This document shows positions 22,181 through 32,020 of a stretch of 64,000 nt of DNA, piece by piece. The stretch is from contig NZ_CP007128.1 in NCBI RefSeq assembly GCF_000522985.1, positions 620,001 through 684,000 on the forward strand, read 5' to 3'. A model generated the notes under the pieces. That model did no database searches and had not been told where the DNA came from. It saw nothing but the letters and a program-made list of their open reading frames with translations. The translations under genes were made by a program, and so were the position numbers. The stretch comes from Gemmatirosa kalamazoonensis. GTDB taxonomy: Bacteria; Gemmatimonadota; Gemmatimonadetes; Gemmatimonadales; Gemmatimonadaceae. Each line of letters opens with the position of its first letter. Within the stretch, counting starts at the first letter, position 1.

Positions 22181-24799
22181 ATGCGCACGCTCGCCGCCGC
22201 CGCCCTGCTCCTCACAGCATCGACCGCCGCCGCCCAGCAGTCGCCGGCGCCCTACCAGAATCCCAACCTGCCGTTCGAGCAGCGCGCCGCCGATCTCGTG
22301 TCGCGCATGACGCTCGACGAGAAGGTGCAGCAGATGAAGGACGTCGCGCCGGCGATCCCGCGACTCGGCGTGCCGGAGTACAACTGGTGGAACGAGGCGC
22401 TGCACGGCGTCGCGCGGTCGGGGCTCGCGACGGTGTTCCCGCAGGCGATCGGCTTCGCCGCGACGTGGGACGACCCGCTCGTCTTCCGCATGGCGACCGT
22501 CATCTCCGACGAGGCGCGCGCGAAGCACCACGAGTACCTGCGCCACGACAGCCACGCGCGCTACCAGGGCCTCACGATCTGGTCGCCGAACATCAACCTG
22601 TTCCGCGACCCGCGGTGGGGACGCGGACAGGAGACGTACGGCGAGGACCCGTGGCTCACCGGCCACCTCGCGGTGCAGTTCATCAAGGGACTCCAGGGCG
22701 ACGACCCGACATACCTGAAGACCGTCGCCACCGTGAAGCACTTCGCCGTGCACTCGGGGCCCGAGCCGGAGCGCCACGAGTTCGACGCCGTGGTGAGCGA
22801 GCGCGACCTGCGCGAGACGTACCTGCCGCACTTCGAGATGGGGATCCGGGACGGCGGCGCGTACTCGCTGATGTGCGCGTACAACGCGATCTACGGCCAC
22901 TCGGCGTGCGCGAGCGACCTGCTGCTGAAGGACGTGCTGCGCGGCGAGTGGAAGTTCCCCGGCTACGTCGTCTCCGACTGCGGCGCGATCGACGACATCT
23001 ATCTCCGGCACAAGGACGTCAGCACCGCACCCGCCGCCGCGGCGCTCGCCGTGAAGACGGGCACGGACCTCGACTGCGGTCGCGTGTACCCGAACCTCGC
23101 GCAGGCGGTGCAGCAGGGGCTCATCACCGAGCGCGAGATCGACGTCTCGCTTCGACGACTGTTCCTCGCCCGCATGAAGCTCGGCATGTTCGATCCGCCG
23201 GCGCGCGTGAAGTGGGCGCAGATCCCGTACTCCACGGTCGACTCGCCGGAGCACCGCGCGCTCGCCCGGCAGGTGGCGCGCGAGTCGATGGTGCTGCTGA
23301 AGAACGACCGCAACACACTGCCGCTGCGCAAGGACCTCGGCACGATCGCCGTCATCGGGCCGAACGCCGACAACTGGCGCATGCTGCTCGGCAACTACAA
23401 CGGCATCCCGAAGGATCCGGTCACGCCGCTGCGCGGGATCCGCGAGGCCGTCGCGAAGTCGACGCGCGTGCTCACCGCGCGCGGCTCCGACCTCGCCGAG
23501 GGATTCCCGGTGCTCGGCGTCGTGCCATCGACGGCGCTGTCGGCGGACGGGCGGCCGGGGCTGCGGGCCGAGTACTTCGCCGGGCGTGCGATGACGGGCG
23601 CGCCGGCGGAGACGGCGACCGACACGACGCTCGACGTGAACTGGCACGAGGCCGCGCCGCGGGCGGGGATGAACCCCGACGACTTCGGCGTGCGGTGGAC
23701 CGCGACGCTGACGCCGCCGAAGAGCGGCACGTATCGGCTCGGCCTCATCGGGACGATGAAGTTCACGCTCGCGCTCGACGACAGCGTGATCGTGCGCTCG
23801 GTCTATCCGTCGCGCGACGGCGAGTTCCCCGACCCGCGGCTCGTGCAGTCGCCGCCCGTCACGCTCGAGGGTGGGCGCACGTACCGGCTGCGCGTCGACG
23901 CGCAGGAGTCGTACGGCGAGGCGGAGATGCAGCTCGTCTGGTCGCCGCCGGGCGAGACGCTGGCCGAGGAAGCGTTAGGCGTCGCCCGCCAGGCCGACGC
24001 GGTCGTGCTGTTCCTCGGCCTCACGGCGAACCTGGAGGGCGAGGAGATGCGCGTGCAGATCCCCGGCTTCCGCGGCGGCGACCGCACGACGCTCGACCTG
24101 CCGGCGCCGCAGCAGCGGCTGCTCGAGCAGGTGACGGCGTTAGGCAAGCCGACGGTGCTCGTGCTGCTGAACGGATCCGCGCTCGCCGTGAACTGGGCGC
24201 AGGCGAACGTCCCCGCGATCGTCGAGGCGTGGTACCCCGGACAGGCGGGCGGCCAGGCGATCGCCGACGTGCTGTTCGGCGACTACAACCCGGGCGGCCG
24301 ACTGCCCGTCACGTTCTACAAGGACACGACCGACCTGCCGCCGTTCACGAGCTACGCGATGCAGGGGCGCACGTATCGCTTCTTCAAGGGGACGCCGCTC
24401 TTTCCCTTCGGCTACGGATTGAGCTACACGACGTTCGCGTACAGGAACCTCCGCACGAGCGCGCCGTCGCTGGCGAGCGACGGCACGGTGACGGTGAGCG
24501 TCGACGTGACCAACACCGGCCGCCGAGCGGGGGACGAGGTCGTGCAGCTGTACGTGCGCCACGCCGGCTCGAAGGTGGAGCGGCCGATCAAGGATCTGCG
24601 CGGCTACCGGCGCGTGTCGCTGAAGCCGGGGGAGACGCGCACGGTGTCGTTCCCGCTCGCCGCGCGGTCGCTCGCCTACTGGAACACCGAGCGGCACGCA
24701 TGGGCGGTGGAGAGCGAGCCGGTGGAGCTGCAGGTGGGCGGGAGCTCCGCCGACGTGCGCGTGACCCGGACGCTCGCGGTGCGCGGCCCGACGCGATGA
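22181..24799 (+). CDS. Secreted glycoside hydrolase family 3 (beta-xylosidase/glucosidase type) with PA14 insert
   Basis: An 872-residue exported enzyme (MRTLAAAALLLTASTAAA, then Q). The GH3 N-terminal domain has LGVPEYNWWNEALHGVARSG, KHFAVHSGPEPERHEFD and the nucleophile Asp266 in GYVVSDCGAIDDI. The C-terminal domain starts near residue 360 (ESMVLLKNDRNTLPL) and is interrupted by a PA14 domain (about 480-620, LRAEYFAGRAMTGAP ... GTYRLGLIGTMKFTLALDD). A fibronectin III-like domain ends it (VSVDVTNTGRRAGDEVVQLYVRH). The WWNEALHG motif is usual for GH3 beta-xylosidases/arabinofuranosidases. It removes terminal sugars from plant polysaccharide oligomers. TTA Leu codons occur twice, both inside the octamer. 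Confidence 0.93.
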   Translation: MRTLAAAALLLTASTAAAQQSPAPYQNPNLPFEQRAADLVSRMTLDEKVQQMKDVAPAIPRLGVPEYNWWNEALHGVARSGLATVFPQAIGFAATWDDPLVFRMATVISDEARAKHHEYLRHDSHARYQGLTIWSPNINLFRDPRWGRGQETYGEDPWLTGHLAVQFIKGLQGDDPTYLKTVATVKHFAVHSGPEPERHEFDAVVSERDLRETYLPHFEMGIRDGGAYSLMCAYNAIYGHSACASDLLLKDVLRGEWKFPGYVVSDCGAIDDIYLRHKDVSTAPAAAALAVKTGTDLDCGRVYPNLAQAVQQGLITEREIDVSLRRLFLARMKLGMFDPPARVKWAQIPYSTVDSPEHRALARQVARESMVLLKNDRNTLPLRKDLGTIAVIGPNADNWRMLLGNYNGIPKDPVTPLRGIREAVAKSTRVLTARGSDLAEGFPVLGVVPSTALSADGRPGLRAEYFAGRAMTGAPAETATDTTLDVNWHEAAPRAGMNPDDFGVRWTATLTPPKSGTYRLGLIGTMKFTLALDDSVIVRSVYPSRDGEFPDPRLVQSPPVTLEGGRTYRLRVDAQESYGEAEMQLVWSPPGETLAEEALGVARQADAVVLFLGLTANLEGEEMRVQIPGFRGGDRTTLDLPAPQQRLLEQVTALGKPTVLVLLNGSALAVNWAQANVPAIVEAWYPGQAGGQAIADVLFGDYNPGGRLPVTFYKDTTDLPPFTSYAMQGRTYRFFKGTPLFPFGYGLSYTTFAYRNLRTSAPSLASDGTVTVSVDVTNTGRRAGDEVVQLYVRHAGSKVERPIKDLRGYRRVSLKPGETRTVSFPLAARSLAYWNTERHAWAVESEPVELQVGGSSADVRVTRTLAVRGPTR

Positions 24800-24889
24800 C
24801 GGCTCGCGCGGGGGTTCTGCGCAAGGCGCGGTGAGCGCGCCGTCGACACCCCGGCGGTGCGCGCTTCACGCCGCGCCCCGGGATCCTCG

Positions 24890-26929
24890 ATGCGCCCCTC
24901 CACCGCTCGTACCGCCCGCGCCGTGCTGCTCACCTGTGGACTCGCCGCGTGCGGCGGCGGGGGCAGCGACGGCGGCGTCACGCCGCCGCCCCCGGGCGGC
25001 ACCACCGGGGGCTCGACCGGTGGCACGGGGGGCGGCACGGGCGGCGGCACGGCGGGCGGGTTCACGCTCGCCCTGTCGCCGGCGACGCTCAGCATCTCGC
25101 AGAGCGCCACGACCACGGCCACCGTCACGCTCGCCCGCACCGGCAGCTTCACCGGCGCGGTGACGCTCGCCGCGACCGGCCTGCCTAACGGCGTGACGGC
25201 GGCGTTCGACCCCGCCCAGATCGCCGCTGGACAGACGACGAGCACGCTCACGCTCACGGCGTCGAGCACGGCGGCCGCGGGGCCGGCGACGGCGAGCGTC
25301 TCGGGCACGGCGACCGGAGCGACCGGATCGGCCGCGACGTTCGCGCTCACCGTCGCGCCGCCCGCCGCGGTGCCGGGACCGTTCACGATGTCGCTCAGCG
25401 CGTCGTCGTACCTCGCGCTGCCGGCGACGATCCTCCCCGCGACGCCGGTGCTCACGATCGCGCGCAACGCCGGCTTCACCGGTCCCGTGGCGGTCAGCGT
25501 GAGCGGTCTGCCGGTCGGACTCGTGGTCGGCGTGACACCGACGAACGTCACCGGCTCGACGGCCTCGCTCGTCGTCCTGAACGGCGGCGCGCCGAACGGC
25601 AGCTACGACGTCACGATCCGCGGCGCGGCGGCGGGCGGGCTCGGCGAGCGTACGGTGACGCTGCGCGTCGTGGTCGCGCCACCGTCCACCGGCTCGATCA
25701 AGTGGCAGTTCTGCGAGAACGGCGTGCGGTCGCCGCGCTACTTCTTCGCCGTGAAGGACGGCGGCGGGCCGTGGACGCGCGTGGTGCCGAACGGCTCGAC
25801 GTTCGCGTTCGACCTGTCGCAGCCGACGGCGCAGGTCGCGCTCGTGACGAACGACTCCGGCGGCTTCCGCACGACGCTCTACGAGGGCACCGCGCAGGAG
25901 ATCGCCGCGCTCGCCGCCGCCGAGTGCGCGCTGTATCCCGGCGTCACGACGCGCACGGCGAGCGGCACGTTCGCCGGCGTGGGAAGCGACTTCGTGATCG
26001 CGAGCATGGGCTGGTGGTCCGGCTCGAGCGCGGGCAACGGCGGGTACTCGCTCCAGAACCTGCCTAACGGTCCGCTGGACCTGCTCGCCGTGCGCTCGAC
26101 GGGCACGCCGCTCGGCGGCACGATCGTGTTCGGGCCGAACCGCATGATCCTCCGCCGAGGCATCAACCCGGCCGCGGGGGCGTCGGTACCGCCGCTCGAC
26201 TTCGCGTCGACCGAAGCGTTCGCGCCGCAGCTGGTGACGTGGACGTTCGGCAACACCGGCGCGCAGGCGTTCAGCGTGACGCAGCAGCTCATCACGGCCG
26301 CCGGCACGGTGGGACTGTTCCACGCGGTGCCGCAGACCGACGCCGCGGTGACGACGCGGACCGTGTACGCCGTGCCCGCGGCGCAGCTCGTGGCGGGCGA
26401 CCTGCACCAGGTGATCGCCACCGTGAGCACGGTCGCGAAGCCACGCGCGACGCGGCAGATCATCGCCTACGCGCACACGCTCGCCGACCGCACGATCGCG
26501 TTCGGTCCCGCGATGCCCGCGCCGACGGTGACGGCGATCACCGGCGCGCCGGCGGGGCGGCTGCGCGCGCAGGGCACGCTCCCGGCTGAGTACGCGGCGG
26601 GCGTGTCGCTCGACGTCACGCAGACGACGACGGCGCGCTTCGCCACGGTGCACGCCACGAGCGGGTTCCTCGGCGGCGCGACGAGCTACGACCTGCAGAT
26701 CCCCGACCTCAGCGCGGCGGTCGGCTGGGACACGCAGTTCGCGCTGCGCACGGGGGCCGCGGTCGACTGGTGGGTGAGCGGCGGCGGTCCGTCGCTCGAC
26801 CTCTTCGACGCGCGCTACATCTTCGCGACCACGCGTGCACGGTGGACGGGAGCACGGACCGGGATCACGGCGCCGGCCGACGGGGCGGTGTACCTCATGG
26901 CGCGCGCGACCGGGACGGCGACGCCGTGA
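24890..26929 (+). CDS. Large lipoprotein with Gly-rich linker and Ig-like repeats
   Basis: A 679-residue protein. The lipoprotein signal (ARAVLLTCGLAAC, Cys about 20) is followed by a Gly/Thr-rich tether (residues 21-57). At least two Ig-like repeats follow: FTLALSPATLSISQSATTTATVTLARTGSFTGAVTLAATGLPNGVTAAFDP and FTMSLSASSYLALPATILPATPVLTIARNAGFTGPVAVSVSGLPVG. The C-terminal 400 residues are beta-rich with no recognised family. The layout fits a surface-exposed outer-membrane lipoprotein. ATG 24890 is chosen because it sits directly before the signal. It follows GH3 by 90 nt, so they may be co-transcribed and the product could bind polysaccharide; that is inference. Confidence 0.8.
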   Translation: MRPSTARTARAVLLTCGLAACGGGGSDGGVTPPPPGGTTGGSTGGTGGGTGGGTAGGFTLALSPATLSISQSATTTATVTLARTGSFTGAVTLAATGLPNGVTAAFDPAQIAAGQTTSTLTLTASSTAAAGPATASVSGTATGATGSAATFALTVAPPAAVPGPFTMSLSASSYLALPATILPATPVLTIARNAGFTGPVAVSVSGLPVGLVVGVTPTNVTGSTASLVVLNGGAPNGSYDVTIRGAAAGGLGERTVTLRVVVAPPSTGSIKWQFCENGVRSPRYFFAVKDGGGPWTRVVPNGSTFAFDLSQPTAQVALVTNDSGGFRTTLYEGTAQEIAALAAAECALYPGVTTRTASGTFAGVGSDFVIASMGWWSGSSAGNGGYSLQNLPNGPLDLLAVRSTGTPLGGTIVFGPNRMILRRGINPAAGASVPPLDFASTEAFAPQLVTWTFGNTGAQAFSVTQQLITAAGTVGLFHAVPQTDAAVTTRTVYAVPAAQLVAGDLHQVIATVSTVAKPRATRQIIAYAHTLADRTIAFGPAMPAPTVTAITGAPAGRLRAQGTLPAEYAAGVSLDVTQTTTARFATVHATSGFLGGATSYDLQIPDLSAAVGWDTQFALRTGAAVDWWVSGGGPSLDLFDARYIFATTRARWTGARTGITAPADGAVYLMARATGTATP

Positions 26930-26960
26930 GGGAGCGTTAGGCGACCCTTGCTGCATGATC

Positions 26961-27113
26961 GAACCGCAGAGGACGCAGAGGGCCGCAGAGGACTGCCTCT
27001 TCGAACAGCAAGCGATCTGGGGATGAAAGGATCCTCAGGGATCCTGGGATCCTTTCATCCCCAGGTCTTTGCTGTTGATGTTCTCTGCGGCCCTCTGCGT
27101 CCTCTGCGGTTCA
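26961..27113. repeat. Composite inverted repeat: family A outer arms, family C inner arms
   Basis: The outer arms GAACCGCAGAGGACGCAGAG... (26961-26994) and its inverse (27081-27112) match the 17.8-kb hairpin. Inside lies a second hairpin with arms CTGGGGATGAAAGGATCC (27018-27035) and GGATCCTTTCATCCCCAG. The flanking spacer AACAGCAA/TTTGCTGTTGATG is also symmetric in part. An inverted copy of the entire unit is at 42738-42883. It fills most of the 251-nt gap. Confidence 0.9.
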
Positions 27114-27180
27114 TTCACACAGCGGAGGCGCCACTCCGCGTTCTCCGCGTCTCCGCGTGCGATGCGGTAGCTTGCACCAC

Positions 27181-28155
<975 letters not shown>

Positions 28156-28175
28156 GCTCGGGCGCTCCGGGCTGG

Positions 28176-28316
28176 GCTCCACGTACGTGTTTTCCGTGGG
28201 ACTGAAGAAAGACTGAAGAAGGACTGAAGAAGGACCAACGACTCTCGTTGTTGGTCCTTGCAGTTGTCCTCCTTCAGTCCTTCTTCAGTCCTACGAGAAA
28301 CACGTACGTGGAGTCG
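28176..28316. repeat. Family B inverted repeat (CTCCACGTACGTG arms, GGACTGAAGAA units)
   Basis: The outer arms (G)CTCCACGTACGTGTTT and AAACACGTACGTGGAGTC enclose three direct GGACTGAAGAA units and two-to-three inverse TTCTTCAGTCC units. The centre is a further hairpin, GGACCAACGA / TCGTTGTTGGTCC. It separates convergent genes (aldo/keto reductase and the permease). Copies lie at 30890-30956 and 57737-57876. Confidence 0.9.
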
Positions 28317-28343
28317 TGAACGACGCCGCCGGACGGCGGTTCG

Positions 28344-30821
28344 CTACTCGACTCGCAGCACGTCCGCCGGGTCGAGCCGTGCCGTGCGGCGAGCGGGGAT
28401 CCAGCTCGCGAGCGCCGCGATCGCGACGAGGAGGAGCGACGTCGCGGCGAGCGTGAGCGGGTCGCCCGGCGCGACGCCGACGAGGAGCGTGCGCAGGAAC
28501 CGCGCGACGAGCGCGAACAGCACGAGCCCCACGCCGATGCCGGCGCCGGCGAGGAGCACGCCCTGCCGCGTGAGCATCGCGACCACGGCGCGCGGGCTCG
28601 CGCCGAGCGCCAGCCGCACGCCCATCTCGCGGGTGCTCAGCGAGACGACGTACGCCATCACGCCGTAGAGGCCGACCGCGCCGACGGCGAGCGTCACGAG
28701 CGCCGCCGCCCCGAGCACGAGGATCGTGAACGTCAGCTGCGCCATGGAGGCGCGGAAGACGGCGGGCATCGGGCGCACGTCGAACAGCGGCAGCGACGGA
28801 TCGAGCTCGCGCACGGCGCGCGTCACCGCCGGGACGATCGCGCTCGCGTCGCCCGTGGTGCGCACCGCCAGCGCCATCGTGTTCTGCGGTCCGTTGTCGT
28901 CGCTCGAGGCCGCGAGCACCTGCGGGCTGTAGACGACCATCGACGGTGCGGCCGCGAGGGCCGTGTCCCGCGTGCTGCCGACGACACCGACGATCGTGCG
29001 CCACGGCGTGCTGGGGATCTCGCGGAAGCGCTTGCCGATGACGCTCCGGCCCGTCGAGTCGCCGAAGAACTGGTACGCCGTCGCCTGGCTGATGATCGCC
29101 TCGTCCGACCGCTGCGAGTCGAGCGAGCCGAACGTGCGCCCGGCGACGAGCGAGATGCCCATCGTGCGGAAGTACCCGCCGTCGACCCACGTGTAGAGCT
29201 GCAGCGGCGGGATCTTCTTGTCGTACGATGCGTCGCCTTCCGGATAGAACGGGTCCTGGTCCATCCCGTTCGTCTCGAGCGGCAGCCGCGACGTGATGCC
29301 CGCGGCGCGCACGCCCGGCAGCGCGCGCACGCGGTCGAGCAGCGCGCCGTAGAAGCGAACCACCGCGGTGTCGCTGGCGTAGCGCGCCCGCGGCAGCGAC
29401 ATCCAGAACGTCGCCACGCCGTCGACGTCGAAGCCGGGACGCACCGCGTTGAGGCGCTGGAACGTGCGCATGAGCAGCCCACTGCTCGCGAGCGCGACGA
29501 GCGCGAACGCGATCTGCGCGGCCACGAGCCCGCCGCGCACGCGCTGCTGCGTCTTGCTCGCGGTGCCGCCGCGCCCGCCCTCGCGCAGCGCTCGCAGCAG
29601 CGGCACGCCGCCGAGTCGCAGCGCCGGGACGATGCTGCACAGGCAAGCGACGATGAGCGACGCCACCGCGGCGAACGCGATCGTCGCTGGATCGACATGC
29701 ACCTCGGCGAGACGCGGCAGCTCGGCGGGGCCGAGGCTCACCAGCAGGCGAAGGGCGAGCGCCGCGGCAGCGACTCCCACCGCGCCGGCGACCGTCGTGA
29801 TCGCCACCGACTCCGCGAAGAAGTGTGCGAGCACGCGCACGCGTCCGGCGCCTAACGCCTCGCGCACCGCGGTCTCGCGCTGGCGCGCCTCGGCGCGCAC
29901 GAGGATGAGGTTCGTGACGTTCGCACAGGCGACGACGAGCACGAGCCCCGCCGCGGCGGCCACGATCCACAACGTCCGCGCGATGCCGCCGGTGATGTCG
30001 TCCTTGAGCGGGACGACGAACGGCCGAGGCCGCGCCTGCTCCAGCAGCATCGCCGTGGAGACGCCGGGGGCGAGGTTCGGCGAGATATCCATGATGCGCG
30101 GCAGCACCGCGGCGAGGTCGCGATCCGCCGCCGCCACCGTCACGCCGGGCTTGAGTCGGGCGACCGCGTCGTAGTTGAAGCCGCCCGAGTACTGCGCGTT
30201 CCGCTCGAGCTGCAAGGGGAGCCAGAGCTGCGTCGCCGCCGTCGGGAACCGGAAGCGCTGCGGCATCACGCCGACGATCTCGTGCGTCCGTCCGTTCACC
30301 TCGAGCGTGCGGCCGACGACGGCGGGGTCGGCGCCGAAGCGTGTGCGCCACAGCACCTCGCTGATGACGACGACGCGCGGCCCGTTCGGCAGATCCTCGG
30401 CCTCGGTGAAGCCGCGCCCCTTCAGCGGCGGCACCATGAGCACCGGGAAGACGCTCTGCGTGAGCCACGCCGTCGTGATGCGCTGCGGCTCGCTCCCGCC
30501 GCGCGGATCGGACAGGTTGACCGCGCCGCTCTGATAGACGCCGATCGCGGCGAGCGACCGCGCGAACGTCCGGTACGTGTAGTACGTCGACCGCGTCTGA
30601 TTCCCCTTGTGCATCGACACGCCGGGCATGTCGTGCCACACCGCGACCAGCCGGTCCGGGTCGCCATAGGGAAGCGGTCGGAGCAGCACGCCGTTCACGA
30701 GCGCGAAGATGGCGACCGCGGCGCCGAGTCCCAGCGCGAGCGTGATGACGGCGGTGATCGTGAACGCCGGCGTGCGGCGCAGCGATCGCCAGACGGGGCG
30801 GACGGAGGAGGAGAGAGACAT
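28344..30821 (-). CDS. ABC transporter permease, MacB/FtsX ADOP type
   Basis: An 825-residue 'acidobacterial duplicated orphan permease'. The N-terminal helix is FTITAVITLALGLGAAVAIFALVNGVLLRPLPYGDPDRLV, followed by a MacB periplasmic core domain (residues about 50-260). A first FtsX domain (VLVVACANVTNLILVRAEARQRETAVREALGAGR) follows, then a second periplasmic region, and a second FtsX domain ends the protein (LYGVMAYVVSLSTREMGVRLALGASPRAVVAML). Such proteins lack a linked ATPase gene and no ATPase is adjacent here. They may act in lipoprotein or antibiotic export or in signalling. It is bracketed on both sides by family B repeats. Confidence 0.93.
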   Translation of the reverse strand: MSLSSSVRPVWRSLRRTPAFTITAVITLALGLGAAVAIFALVNGVLLRPLPYGDPDRLVAVWHDMPGVSMHKGNQTRSTYYTYRTFARSLAAIGVYQSGAVNLSDPRGGSEPQRITTAWLTQSVFPVLMVPPLKGRGFTEAEDLPNGPRVVVISEVLWRTRFGADPAVVGRTLEVNGRTHEIVGVMPQRFRFPTAATQLWLPLQLERNAQYSGGFNYDAVARLKPGVTVAAADRDLAAVLPRIMDISPNLAPGVSTAMLLEQARPRPFVVPLKDDITGGIARTLWIVAAAAGLVLVVACANVTNLILVRAEARQRETAVREALGAGRVRVLAHFFAESVAITTVAGAVGVAAAALALRLLVSLGPAELPRLAEVHVDPATIAFAAVASLIVACLCSIVPALRLGGVPLLRALREGGRGGTASKTQQRVRGGLVAAQIAFALVALASSGLLMRTFQRLNAVRPGFDVDGVATFWMSLPRARYASDTAVVRFYGALLDRVRALPGVRAAGITSRLPLETNGMDQDPFYPEGDASYDKKIPPLQLYTWVDGGYFRTMGISLVAGRTFGSLDSQRSDEAIISQATAYQFFGDSTGRSVIGKRFREIPSTPWRTIVGVVGSTRDTALAAAPSMVVYSPQVLAASSDDNGPQNTMALAVRTTGDASAIVPAVTRAVRELDPSLPLFDVRPMPAVFRASMAQLTFTILVLGAAALVTLAVGAVGLYGVMAYVVSLSTREMGVRLALGASPRAVVAMLTRQGVLLAGAGIGVGLVLFALVARFLRTLLVGVAPGDPLTLAATSLLLVAIAALASWIPARRTARLDPADVLRVE

Positions 30822-30889
30822 GGCCCGATGCTCGAGGTTTCCCGTCCGCTTACGTCGTCGCCACGATGCCGGTTTCGATGCGCCGCTCG

Positions 30890-30956
30890 GGACTCCACGT
30901 ACGTGTGTCCTCCTTCAGTCCTTCTTCAGTCCTCGAGAAACACGTACGTGGAGTCC
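30890..30956. repeat. Family B inverted repeat, short copy upstream of the permease
   Basis: Perfect 16-nt outer arms, GGACTCCACGTACGTG (30890-30905) and CACGTACGTGGAGTCC (30941-30956), enclose only the inverse units TCCTTCAGTCC/TTCTTCAGTCC. The copy has thus lost the matching inner arm seen at 28.2 and 57.7 kb. It lies 68 nt upstream of the permease start and 17 nt downstream of cydB. Confidence 0.9.
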
Positions 30957-30973
30957 TGAATGGCGCGCCGACG

Positions 30974-32020
30974 CTAGCCGGCCCCCTGCCGGTGCCGGTC
31001 GAACACGCGGAACAGGTACACGAACGACGGCAGCAGGATGGCCGTGCCGACGGCGAGCGCGCCCAGCGCCCACGCCAGCGTGGCCGGCGGCGCGGCGAGG
31101 CGCGCCGCGGTGCCGTTAGGCGGGATCACCGCCGGGAACTGTGCCCATGCCCATCCCCACACGAGACACGCCGCCTCACCCTGCGCGGCGAGTCGCGCGA
31201 GGAGCCAGCGTCGACGCCACAGCGCCACGCACACCGCAGCCGCGCACACCGCCGCCGCCACCGCGATGAGCCGAGCGAGCGCGCCCTCGGCGGCCACGCC
31301 GCGCATGGGGCTCTCCGCCGGCGCGAGCAGCGGCGCCACCGCCGCGGCGAGCACCGTCGCCGCCTGCGCGGCGAGCGCGCGACGACGGAAGTCGTCGGCG
31401 AGCGCGGGGTCGTCCGCTTCCACGGTGAGGTACGTCGCCGCGAGGAGCGCGAACAGCGCGAGCGTGAGCGCGCCGATCGCGAGCGAGAACGGCGTCGCCC
31501 ACGGCGCGACGAACCGCTCGGCGAACGTGCCGCGCGTCGGGTCCACCGCCCCGACCGCGCCCGACGCGAGCGCGCCGAGCGTGACGCCGAGCAGCACCGG
31601 CGTGACGAGCGACGCCACGGCGAACGGCAGTCCCCAGCGTCGCTGCTTCACGTCGTCCGACTGCACGTCGTACGCGCGGAAGACGAACGCCGAGCCGCGC
31701 AGCACGATGCCGACGAGCATGAGCGTGAGCGGTACGTGGAGCACGGTGGCGAGCTGCGCGAACGCCGGCGGAAAGCAGGTGAAGCACAGCACCACCACGA
31801 GGATCAGCCAGACGTGGTTCGCCTCCCAGATCGGCGCGATGGTCTCGGCGATGAGCGCGCGCTGGGCGGCGCGGCGCGGTCCGCGCGCGAGCAGGTCCCA
31901 CACGCCGCCGCCGAAGTCGGCGCCGCCGAGCAGCGCGTAGGCGTTCAGCGCGAGCGCCATCACCCCCGCCGCGATCTCCGGGAGCCCGATCGGGACGCCG
32001 CCCAACGTGAGCGCCGTCAT
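30974..32020 (-). CDS. cydB: Cytochrome bd ubiquinol oxidase subunit II
   Basis: A 348-residue membrane protein with the CydB pattern. GVMALALNAYALLGGADFGGGVWDLLARG is transmembrane helix 1 with its loop. The conserved AQRALIAETIAPIWEANHVWLILVVVLCFTCFPPAFAQL, LMLVGIVLRGSAFVFRAYD and QGEAACLVWGWAWAQFPAVIPP follow. About nine transmembrane helices are predictable. It pairs with CydA to reduce oxygen to water with quinol as donor. It begins at TGATG, overlapping the cydA stop by one base, so the two are co-translated. No cydX or cydDC is nearby. Confidence 0.96.
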   Translation of the reverse strand: MTALTLGGVPIGLPEIAAGVMALALNAYALLGGADFGGGVWDLLARGPRRAAQRALIAETIAPIWEANHVWLILVVVLCFTCFPPAFAQLATVLHVPLTLMLVGIVLRGSAFVFRAYDVQSDDVKQRRWGLPFAVASLVTPVLLGVTLGALASGAVGAVDPTRGTFAERFVAPWATPFSLAIGALTLALFALLAATYLTVEADDPALADDFRRRALAAQAATVLAAAVAPLLAPAESPMRGVAAEGALARLIAVAAAVCAAAVCVALWRRRWLLARLAAQGEAACLVWGWAWAQFPAVIPPNGTAARLAAPPATLAWALGALAVGTAILLPSFVYLFRVFDRHRQGAG